Made by a program: the position numbers and the translations under genes. Shown here piece by piece: positions 1 to 7,287 of a stretch of 42,776 nucleotides of DNA; position 1 is the first letter of the stretch; every line of letters starts with the position of its first letter. The stretch lies in the NCBI RefSeq assembly GCF_900099765.1, contig NZ_FNDX01000050.1:1-42776 (forward strand), read 5' to 3'. Source of the stretch: Paenibacillus typhae. GTDB taxonomy: Bacteria; Bacillota; Bacilli; Paenibacillales; Paenibacillaceae. The notes under the pieces were generated by a model. That model was not told the DNA's origin. It worked only from the letters and a program-made list of their open reading frames with translations, and ran no database searches.

Positions 1-2
1 AG

Positions 3-278
3 TCCAAAAACCACCGAAAAGTGGTAACCCGGCATGTCTGGGAGGACAGCAAGGATTGGGTCCGGAACAACCGGCTCAGCAAGTCAGGCAAGCAGTTGTA
101 TCGCAAACGAAAAGAAACCATTGAGCGAAGCTTCGCGGATGCTAAAGAGCTCCATGGGTTTCGCTATTGCCGGTTGCGCGGACTACCAAATGTCAGGGAA
201 CAAGCGCTGATGACGGCAGCTGTGCAGAACATGAAGAAGATGGCGATCCACCTGGATCGCCGGGAAAAACGGGGTTAA
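3..278 (+). CDS. Transposase, IS1182-like, C-terminal fragment
   Basis: The frame is open from the first complete codon of the window, so the start lies upstream and only about 91 C-terminal residues are visible. The sequence is basic. It has an ETIERSFADAKELHGFRYCR segment, typical of the end of the DDE catalytic domain in IS1182/IS4-like transposases; the glutamate of ERSFADAK is the likely last catalytic acid. An NVREQALMTAAVQNMKKM segment follows, usual for the extreme C-terminus of this family. It should act in cut-and-paste transposition of the element. Whether the full copy is intact cannot be judged here. Confidence 0.75.
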   Translation, partial: SKNHRKVVTRHVWEDSKDWVRNNRLSKSGKQLYRKRKETIERSFADAKELHGFRYCRLRGLPNVREQALMTAAVQNMKKMAIHLDRREKRG

Positions 279-321
279 TCCCCTCATTTTCCCGTTTGCA
301 GGTCGTTATTGAAATACAAAA

Positions 322-352
322 GAAACCCATGTCATTTAAAGACCTGGGTTTC
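322..352. terminator. Hairpin inside the IS right end
   Basis: GAAACCCA at 322-329 pairs with TGGGTTTC at 345-352, and the inner GTC pairs with GAC. Read on the minus strand the stem is followed by TTCTTTTGTATTTC, so it could stop transcripts leaving the adhesin gene. Read on the plus strand it lacks a T-run. Confidence 0.4.
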
Positions 353-363
353 TCGACAATCTG

Positions 364-394
364 AAAGCCTGCGGCATATATCGCCGCAGGCTTT
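364..394 (-). terminator. Terminator hairpin of the adhesin gene, U-tract interrupted
   Basis: Perfect 9-bp stem GCCTGCGGC (367-375) with GCCGCAGGC (383-391) and a 7-base loop, about 40 bases past the adhesin stop codon. On the minus strand the stem is followed by only TTTC before the IS-like end, so the U-tract looks shortened by the insertion. Confidence 0.65.
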
Positions 395-433
395 CTGCTG
401 TAGCTGACCATGGGATCAGCGCATTTGAATGAA

Positions 434-3400
434 TTACTCCTGATTACGTCTGCCTCTGAACACCCGGTTCAGCACAAGACCTGCCGCAATCAAGCCAAGC
501 CCTGCCAGATAGATCGGGAGCGGACTGCTCTCGCCGGTCTGCGGCAGCTGGCCGTCAACCCCGGGATCCGTTACAGTCCCTCTTGGAATACTGTCATCAT
601 CGATATCGACAACCGGAGTATCCGTATCAGGACTGCCGCTGTCAGGGTCGCCTCCGCCAAGCGGAATCTCATCGTCAACCGGAATTTCTACAGTTCCCCC
701 ACCAGGGGATTCCGGTGAAGCTGACGGCCCCGGTGTTGCTGCCGGAGGAGTGATTGCCGGACCGCCCGGAATCTCATCATCTACAATAATTACACCCGGC
801 ACTTCAGTACCCGGAGGCGACGTACCCGGTGTTCCTCCCGGAATTGCCGGTGTCGGAGCAGGTGTTGCTCCCGGTCCAGGTGATGTCGTTGCGGTAGGTG
901 CCGCTGACTCTGTAGGTACCGGTGATACCGTTGGTACTGGTGATGCTGTCGGCGCCGGTGATCCGGTTGCAGCCGGCGTTTCGGTTGGAGCGGCCGTCGG
1001 TGATGGCGTTACCGTTGGAGCTGGTGTTTCCGTCGGTACAGCTGTCGGTGATGGCGTTACCGTCGGAGTTGGTGTAGCTGTCGGCTGTACGGCAGTATTG
1101 TATACGGTCAGGTTAATCCCTGCCACCGAGCTTATGGTCACCGGATATTCTCTTGTATCCAGTACATACCCGCTCGGCGCCGCTGTCTCAATCAGAATAT
1201 AGCTGCCAAGCCAGATATTGTTGAACACTGCACTGCCTGCCGCGTCTGTCGTACGGGTGTTAACCAATACGCGCTCAGTCCCGTTCAGACGGTACAGCTC
1301 AAAGGTCGCGCCTGCCAGCACCTTACCCGTGTTCTGGGCGTCCAGCTTGCTGACGGTCAGTGTGCCCCGCTCCCCGCTGCCTGTGCCCGAGCCGCTGGAT
1401 ACACCGACAATGACCTCTGTCGTTGTATTCTTTTCAACATTAACAACATTATTTCCGGTGAATTTCGCGGTGTTGGTCACCTTATCGCCTGTCTTCGCTG
1501 CAATCAGCGACTGATACTCCAGGATATAAGCCCTGTCGATGTCACGGGCAAAGCTTAGTTCAAAGCTCTGTCTGCCATCGTCATCGGCCAGTACCTGCAG
1601 GGTGTAGTCCACACCTTTTACCAATTCAGTCCTGCTCTTCGTAATATCACCGTTCACAGCAGCTATTCCTTCATAGAGACGGAAAGAATCCGGCAGCAGA
1701 ATCTGATTGATACTTGGCGTATCAATAATCTTGGCATCCTTAACATGGGACTGGCTGCGGTTCACTGCAAGGGTCCAGTCGATCTTTTCCCCGTTCTGCA
1801 GCCCGCTCTTCAGGACATATTCTCCGCCGTGCGGAATCGATACCGATGCGGTCAGATCCCTGGATACCTTTTTCTCACCGTCCAGCAGATGTGCCGTGTT
1901 GACTACAGTGCTGCCGATAAGCTGGCCGGCCAGAGTAGTCTTAAAGACAACGGCATATGCTTCGCTGATGCTTTTTGCGAACACGATTCTAAGCTTACCA
2001 TCGTTACCTGCGTAGTAGGAGTACGCGCTGCTGCCCAGTTCGGCCCCCAGCGTATAATCTCCCTTGGCATCCACATTCAGCTTATAAACCTTCAGTGAAT
2101 CCGGAACCAGTCTCTGCCCGGCGGTCAGCACATCGGATACAACAGGAAGCTTTACCTCTTTGGCGGTATAATTGACGCCTACCGTCCAGGTCAGCTCCTT
2201 GCTGGAGGCATTATACACACCGGCTTTGAAACCGTTGTTCTTCCACTCACTGCGCGGAATAAACCTACCGTCCGCACTTGTACTCTGCTTAATACCTTCA
2301 ATATCGGTCCAATCAATCTTGGCTGTGTTAATAAAATCGTCGGTGTTTCCGGTCAGCCAGTCATTACTGAAATAGGTAGTGTAGCTGATGGTGTAGGACC
2401 CGTTAATCGGGTTTTTGAATTTAATTGTGAAGCCGGCATTAGGCAATACCGGTGATGCGTATTCCAGCGTATATGCTGATTGATCAAGTACTGTATTGCT
2501 GCTGTTCCGTACAACGATTGTTTCCGGAATCAGCTTTTGGCCGCCCTGAGGAAAGAAGTCTGTAACCACAACATCCTTCATCGGATGGTTATCGCCGTTC
2601 AGTGTAATTTTCCAGTTCGCAGTATGTGCTGAATAATTTGCCCCGGAGAATGTTTTGTAGACGATAATAGGCCTTACAAGCTGCGTTGCCGATTGGCTGT
2701 ATGTGCTGTCTGAAACGGTATTGGTAACGGTATGGTCCTTGAATACCCGCCCAACCGCTTCGGTTTTGTATTCAATCCGGTATGCGGAACTGATGCCGGT
2801 ATTGAATTGCAGTTTGAAGCCCTGCTTGTTTTCCACTCCAGCAATGGCAGTTACTGTGTAATCCGTATTCTCGGTTAACGCGGTCCCCTTGGTCGCTTTT
2901 CCTGAAGAATCCAGCGTCACCGGATATACTTTAAGCGAACCGGGCACAAGCTGCTGGGTATCGTCGAACAAATCCGTGAGAACTGCGCTCTGCTGGGGGA
3001 TGCTCTTCAGGTTGTAATTGTATTCGATAGCCCAGGTAATGACCTGAATGCCCCAGTCATAATGGATCGCCTGCTTTTTCAGGCTGCCGCCGCGCTCCAC
3101 ATGGACTGTCGCCGAAGCACTGGCCGGATCACGCCCGTCTCCTGTAAAGGTGGCGGTATTCGTATAGCTGGCCTCATCCCCGATAATTCCGGTTGTATAC
3201 GTGATGCGGTAAGCTCCGTTAATAACAGGATCGGCAAAACGTACGGTAAGCACTCCGCCGGCAACTTCGGCAGCATACTTGCTGCCATCCACCAAAGCCC
3301 CCTGCTGTACTGTGCCGTCAAGCTGCACATTCAGCTGGTAGACAGCCAGCGTCACAGTGCTGTCCAGCGACAGGCCGGCCGGGATAGGGTCGGTTAGCAT

Positions 3401-4072
3401 GGCATTGGTTACCGGCTCCAGTCTTTTATTCACATCAACGGTCCAGTCAATCCTGTCGGCATTGAAGCCGCTGGCGGTGCCTGTCTTGGCAATCGTTGAG
3501 CCGACCTCAGGCTTGAACGTAACCGTTATGGTCTGAGCTCCTCCGTTAACCGGGAAAATAATCTGCTCGGTCGTGCTTCCGCTGACCTTGGTGCGGTCAA
3601 ACTTGGTGTTCACCCGCAGCGTTCCGTGCACATTGCCATGATTCTCAATGTAACTGCTGAAGGTCATCGCTACTTCATGTGTAGCTTGGCTGACAGTAAA
3701 ATCGCCCGCCTGCCCGTCATCCGAGACAAGGGTGCCGCTGATGTCATTGTACAGCTTGAACTGTTCAGGCAGCTTGAAGGTAAAGGTGTCTCCGGCGCTG
3801 TAGCTGTGTCCGTCGGGAAGCGCCCATGTATAGTCCAGCGTTACATTCGAGTTCACATCATAGACGCTGTCCGTAACGGTGCTTCCGTCAGGTCCGTATA
3901 CGGCCATGGACACACTGGTAATGATGTCCGTCTCATGTTCGATCGCTTCTGCCTTAACCTGTGTAATAAACCCGATTCCATAAGCGTATTGCACAAACAG
4001 CATTAGAACCGCAATAGCCAGACTGAACCTCTTTTTTATCATTCCCCGGTATCCCCCATTCCTGAAATTCAT
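434..4072 (-). CDS. LPXTG-anchored surface adhesin with tandem collagen-binding-like domains and a SpaA-type domain
   Basis: Very large secreted protein (about 1,212 residues). In order: signal peptide with a basic start and hydrophobic stretch (IKKRFSLAIAVLMLF); an N-terminal adhesion region; four or five repeats of about 130-150 residues with the pattern W(T/K/A)(I/V)..N followed by LVPDSLKVY, as in Collagen_bind/SdrG-like domains of Gram-positive adhesins; one SpaA/Cna_B-like domain (from LTVSKLDA to ETAAPSGY, whose Lys and Glu fit an isopeptide bond); a Pro/Thr-rich spacer; three VDDEIP-type acidic repeats; then LPQTGE, a hydrophobic helix and the basic tail RGRRNQE. Sortase should attach it to peptidoglycan; no sortase gene is in the window. 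The start is uncertain: ATG at 4072 is used, and GTG 4084 or ATG 4042 are alternatives. No start has a strong ribosome site. The ligand is unknown. Confidence 0.9.
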   Translation of the reverse strand: MNFRNGGYRGMIKKRFSLAIAVLMLFVQYAYGIGFITQVKAEAIEHETDIITSVSMAVYGPDGSTVTDSVYDVNSNVTLDYTWALPDGHSYSAGDTFTFKLPEQFKLYNDISGTLVSDDGQAGDFTVSQATHEVAMTFSSYIENHGNVHGTLRVNTKFDRTKVSGSTTEQIIFPVNGGAQTITVTFKPEVGSTIAKTGTASGFNADRIDWTVDVNKRLEPVTNAMLTDPIPAGLSLDSTVTLAVYQLNVQLDGTVQQGALVDGSKYAAEVAGGVLTVRFADPVINGAYRITYTTGIIGDEASYTNTATFTGDGRDPASASATVHVERGGSLKKQAIHYDWGIQVITWAIEYNYNLKSIPQQSAVLTDLFDDTQQLVPGSLKVYPVTLDSSGKATKGTALTENTDYTVTAIAGVENKQGFKLQFNTGISSAYRIEYKTEAVGRVFKDHTVTNTVSDSTYSQSATQLVRPIIVYKTFSGANYSAHTANWKITLNGDNHPMKDVVVTDFFPQGGQKLIPETIVVRNSSNTVLDQSAYTLEYASPVLPNAGFTIKFKNPINGSYTISYTTYFSNDWLTGNTDDFINTAKIDWTDIEGIKQSTSADGRFIPRSEWKNNGFKAGVYNASSKELTWTVGVNYTAKEVKLPVVSDVLTAGQRLVPDSLKVYKLNVDAKGDYTLGAELGSSAYSYYAGNDGKLRIVFAKSISEAYAVVFKTTLAGQLIGSTVVNTAHLLDGEKKVSRDLTASVSIPHGGEYVLKSGLQNGEKIDWTLAVNRSQSHVKDAKIIDTPSINQILLPDSFRLYEGIAAVNGDITKSRTELVKGVDYTLQVLADDDGRQSFELSFARDIDRAYILEYQSLIAAKTGDKVTNTAKFTGNNVVNVEKNTTTEVIVGVSSGSGTGSGERGTLTVSKLDAQNTGKVLAGATFELYRLNGTERVLVNTRTTDAAGSAVFNNIWLGSYILIETAAPSGYVLDTREYPVTISSVAGINLTVYNTAVQPTATPTPTVTPSPTAVPTETPAPTVTPSPTAAPTETPAATGSPAPTASPVPTVSPVPTESAAPTATTSPGPGATPAPTPAIPGGTPGTSPPGTEVPGVIIVDDEIPGGPAITPPAATPGPSASPESPGGGTVEIPVDDEIPLGGGDPDSGSPDTDTPVVDIDDDSIPRGTVTDPGVDGQLPQTGESSPLPIYLAGLGLIAAGLVLNRVFRGRRNQE

Positions 4073-4329
4073 TTTAGCTCTCACTTAGGATTCTGTTTAA
4101 GATGGCGCCGAATCCCGCTGGTAATGGCACACTCCGCCCCAAGGCCAGTTATGTATATCGGTCAAAAACCGTCCATCTTATGTAAACAAGCAGAATTCCT
4201 TCCTTTTCTGGTCAGCTTGAGCGTTATATACTTATATCACCTAACTATATAAGCTTAGAATCAAAAAATGTTTAAAACAGGAATATTTATTTTTTGAAAA
4301 GCAAGCTTTAGAACGAGGGAGCGAAATTA

Positions 4330-5085
4330 GTGGATCTGACTACCTTTTTTGGACGAAAACACGAGAGCGATTTCATTATGTTCACGGCTCCGCATTTCCT
4401 GACCCTGGCTTGCGCCGCTGCACTTTGCCTGCTGCTGTTCGCCGCAAGGTTTGCACTGCGCACCCGCCCGCTTCTACGAAACCAGGTCCGCTGGCTGCTG
4501 ATTATCGTCCTGCTGGCTTCAGAAGCCGGGCTCCATGCATGGTACCTGTCTCACGGCATCTGGAGCAGCCGCCAGTCACTGCCGCTGGAGCTGTGCGGAA
4601 TTACATTGCTGCTGTCGGCGGTTATGCTGCTGACCCGCAGCCGGCTGCTCTACTCTTTTCTGTATTTTGCCGGGATCGGCGGGGCCTGTATCGCCCTTCT
4701 GACGCCTAATCTGGTCTATCCTTTTCCTCATATCCGTTTCCTGCTGTTCTTTACGGCTCACGCGGCAATCGTGCTGTCCTCCCTGTTCATGACCTGGGCT
4801 TACGGATTCCGGCCGACCTGGCGGTCGCTGCTGTTCACGATGCTCTGCCTTAACCTGATCGCCGTCATTGTTTTTGCGCTTGATAAGCTGCTCGGGGCCA
4901 ACTACATGTTTTTGGCTCATAAGCCCGGCACCTTCTCCGTTCTCGACTACTTTGGCCCTTATCCTTATTACCTGTTGGTGGAGGAAGTATTTGCTCTCGT
5001 CATTTTCCTCATGATGTTCCTGATCTTCTTCAAGCTGCCGGAGATGATCAGAAGCCGGAATACATCCCGGAGCAGAAATATATAA
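4330..5085 (+). CDS. TIGR02206/YwaF-family integral membrane protein
   Basis: A 251-residue polytopic membrane protein with about six or seven hydrophobic helices. It carries the family signatures LPLELC (around residue 85), FPHIRFLLFF.AH (around 130) and NYMFLAHKP...LDYFGPYPYY (around 195-215). These fit the YwaF/TIGR02206 group of Bacillales membrane proteins, whose function is not established. It starts at GTG after a GAGGGAG ribosome site. It is one of the few plus-strand genes and is divergent from the adhesin. The 245 bases between them hold AT-rich sequence but no promoter that I could fix with confidence. The hairpin after the stop could serve this gene too. Confidence 0.8.
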   Translation: MDLTTFFGRKHESDFIMFTAPHFLTLACAAALCLLLFAARFALRTRPLLRNQVRWLLIIVLLASEAGLHAWYLSHGIWSSRQSLPLELCGITLLLSAVMLLTRSRLLYSFLYFAGIGGACIALLTPNLVYPFPHIRFLLFFTAHAAIVLSSLFMTWAYGFRPTWRSLLFTMLCLNLIAVIVFALDKLLGANYMFLAHKPGTFSVLDYFGPYPYYLLVEEVFALVIFLMMFLIFFKLPEMIRSRNTSRSRNI

Positions 5086-5094
5086 ACACGGTTG

Positions 5095-5139
5095 TACAAA
5101 AAACAGCACCGCCCTGGAAAAACCAGTGCGGTGCTGTTT
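5095..5139 (-). terminator. Intrinsic terminator of ppiB, convergent with the YwaF-type gene
   Basis: AAACAGCACCGC (5101-5112) pairs with GCGGTGCTGTTT (5128-5139). On the minus strand the stem runs into TTTTTTGTAC, a good U-tract. On the plus strand it is followed by only TTTC. Confidence 0.85.
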
Positions 5140-5177
5140 CATCATCCGAAAAGAGCGTTGTCCCTGAAACGGAAGGA

Positions 5178-5609
5178 TTAAGCTTCGATAATTTCGACCG
5201 AAGTCATTTTGTCGCGTCCCTGGAAGCTGTCAACCAGCTCCATGCCTTGTACAACTTTACCGAATACAGTGTGTACTCCGTCAAGGTGCGGCTGCGGTGC
5301 GTAGCAGATGTAGAACTGGCTTCCGCCAGTGTTTCTGCCGGCATGCGCCATAGCCAGTGTTCCGCGCTCATGCTTGTTAGGGTTGATCTCGCAGTTGATT
5401 GTGTAACCAGGACCGCCTGTGCCCGTACCGTTAGGACAGCCGCCCTGAGCCACGAAACCAGGGATAACGCGGTGGAATACCAGACCGTTATAGAAGCCGT
5501 CGTTAGCCAGCTTCTCGAAGTTTGCCACAGTATTAGGAGCATCGTTTTCAAACAGATCGATCAGCACTACGCCGCCGTTTTCGAGTGTAATTTTCGCTTG
5601 CTTTGCCAT
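5178..5609 (-). CDS. ppiB: Peptidyl-prolyl cis-trans isomerase, cyclophilin type
   Basis: A 143-residue single-domain cyclophilin without a signal peptide, so cytoplasmic. It catalyses cis-trans isomerisation of X-Pro bonds during folding. The core motifs are all present: FHRVIPGFVAQGG (catalytic Arg), HAGRNTGGSQFYI, and the C-terminal LDGVHTVFGKV. The length matches B. subtilis PpiB (143 residues). The ATG at 5609 is preceded by AAAGGGG. It lies next to lysA, as in B. subtilis, but a strong terminator between them makes it a separate transcription unit. Confidence 0.95.
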   Translation of the reverse strand: MAKQAKITLENGGVVLIDLFENDAPNTVANFEKLANDGFYNGLVFHRVIPGFVAQGGCPNGTGTGGPGYTINCEINPNKHERGTLAMAHAGRNTGGSQFYICYAPQPHLDGVHTVFGKVVQGMELVDSFQGRDKMTSVEIIEA

Positions 5610-5673
5610 ATGTAAATGACCCCTTTCAAAAGTTCAGATGTGAACACGTTTATTAGTTTACTATGAAACTGCG

Positions 5674-5713
5674 CACAAAGCAAAGCAAGCGGGAGGGTTC
5701 CCGCTTGCTTTGC
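5674..5713 (-). terminator. Intrinsic terminator of lysA
   Basis: Perfect 14-bp stem: GCAAAGCAAGCGGG at 5680-5693 and its complement at 5700-5713, with a 6-base loop. On the minus strand TTTGTG follows. It lies about 40 bases past the lysA stop. Confidence 0.8.
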
Positions 5714-5755
5714 AAACGCGCTCAGCCGGAAGGGCTGCTGCCGGAGCCACGAAAC

Positions 5756-7090
5756 CTACTTCGTTACAGCCTTCTTGGCAATGCGTTCAGGTACAATATC
5801 GTTGACAACGATGTCACCATGACTCTCACGGCGCACAACCAGATCGCTCTCGCCATTCTGTACGAAGATTACGGCCGGACGGCGGATCCGGTTGTAATTG
5901 CTGGCCATCGAATAGTTGTACGCGCCGGTGCAGGCAACCGCGAGCAAATCACCGCTCTGAACAGCAGGAAGCTCAACATCCCAGATCAGCATGTCGCCGC
6001 TCTCGCAGCATTTGCCGGCGATGGAGACTGTTTCTTCGTTAGCTTCAGTAGCCCGGTTAGCCAGGAGCGCCTCATATTTGGATTCATAGAGCGCCGGACG
6101 CGGATTGTCTGTCATGCCGCCGTCAACGGCCACATATTTGCGCACACCCGGAATCTCCTTGTTCGTTCCCACTGTGTATAGCGTAGTTCCGGCATCGCCT
6201 ACGATGCTGCGGCCCGGCTCTACCCAGATCTGCGGCAGCGAGCTGCCGATTCCGGCAAAATGTGTCTTCACTGCATCTGTAATGGCTGCGACATATTCCG
6301 ATACCAGAAGAGGTGTATCACCGTCTACATAACGGATGCCGAAGCCTCCGCCAAGATTGACGACAGGGAAATCAATGTTCAGCTCTTCTTTCACCTTGCG
6401 GGTGAAATCAGCGATCCGTTCAACAGCCAGCTGAAAGCCTTCGGTTTCAAAAATCTGTGAGCCGATATGCGAATGAACGCCAAGCAGCTGCAGATTGGCT
6501 TTGTCCGACGCCTGCTGTACAGCAGCATAGGCAGAGCCGTTGCCGATGTCAAAGCCGAACTTGGAATCAGTCTGGCCGGTCGAAGCATAGGCATGGTGAG
6601 CATGAGCTTCAACGCCCGGGGTTACGCGCAGCAGCACATTTACGGTTACTTCCTTGCTGGAAGCAATGGCCTGCAAAAGGCTCAGTTCCACGAGATTATC
6701 AACTACAAAGCAGCCGATACCCGCTTCAATCGCCATTTCGATCTCATCCGGCGTCTTGTTGTTTCCGTGGAAATGAATACGCTCGGCCGGGAATCCGGCC
6801 TGGAGTGCCGTGTACAGCTCCCCGTCCGATACTACGTCCAGCGACAGCCCCTCTTCGTCAACAAGGCGGCACATAGCCATGATTGAGAACGCCTTACTGG
6901 CATATGCAACCTGGAATCCCAATCCGGACGCTCTGAAGGCATCCATATACTCGCGGCAGCGCTGACGGATCAATTGCTCGTCCATTATATATAGCGGGGT
7001 ACCATATTCCGCCTTCAGTTCGGTCACATCACATCCGCCGATTTCCAGATGTCCTGCATCATTAATCCGGCTCGTCCCGTGTAAAAACAT
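5756..7090 (-). CDS. lysA: Diaminopimelate decarboxylase
   Basis: PLP-dependent enzyme of about 444 residues that converts meso-diaminopimelate to L-lysine, the last step of lysine synthesis. The N-terminal alanine-racemase-like barrel holds YASKAF with the PLP lysine at residue 66, followed by HGNNKT, HSHIGSQI and NLGGGFG. The C-terminal half has EPGRSIVGDAG, CESGDML (the active-site Cys contributed across the dimer) and GAYNYSMASNYN. The start is ATG 7090, because GGAGGAC lies 6 bases upstream. A longer start at 7105 has no such site. It follows spoVAF as in B. subtilis. Confidence 0.96.
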   Translation of the reverse strand: MFLHGTSRINDAGHLEIGGCDVTELKAEYGTPLYIMDEQLIRQRCREYMDAFRASGLGFQVAYASKAFSIMAMCRLVDEEGLSLDVVSDGELYTALQAGFPAERIHFHGNNKTPDEIEMAIEAGIGCFVVDNLVELSLLQAIASSKEVTVNVLLRVTPGVEAHAHHAYASTGQTDSKFGFDIGNGSAYAAVQQASDKANLQLLGVHSHIGSQIFETEGFQLAVERIADFTRKVKEELNIDFPVVNLGGGFGIRYVDGDTPLLVSEYVAAITDAVKTHFAGIGSSLPQIWVEPGRSIVGDAGTTLYTVGTNKEIPGVRKYVAVDGGMTDNPRPALYESKYEALLANRATEANEETVSIAGKCCESGDMLIWDVELPAVQSGDLLAVACTGAYNYSMASNYNRIRRPAVIFVQNGESDLVVRRESHGDIVVNDIVPERIAKKAVTK

Positions 7091-7287
7091 TGTCCAGTCC
7101 TCCAATTTCCGTGGAACGTCTTGATTCCACCCTGTCTATTGTATGAAATTTAATCCCCGGTGTTCCAAAAACAGGCTCCAGGCTCTAACCCGGACTTCAC
7201 AGGGGCTATTTAGTGTATTCAGTATAACAGACAGAGGGAACGTCATAGAATGGACTAATTTGCAGTTGATTTGTATTTTTTGTACGC

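Larger units (their letters stand above)
1..364 (+). mobile_element. Right end of an IS1182-family-like insertion sequence (truncated by window start)
   Basis: The window opens inside a transposase reading frame that ends at 278. Some 85 bases of non-coding sequence follow, up to a terminal motif CTCGACAATCTGA around 352-364 that resembles IS1182-type element ends. A hairpin lies at 322-352. The exact right boundary is inferred, because the left inverted repeat lies outside the window. The next sequence is the stem of a terminator belonging to the downstream adhesin gene, so the element abuts a hairpin. Confidence 0.6.

Noticed and set aside
750..1202. Plus-strand frame rich in VG repeats opposite the adhesin
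   Set aside because: It mirrors the Pro/Thr repeat region of the adhesin on the other strand and has no ribosome site.
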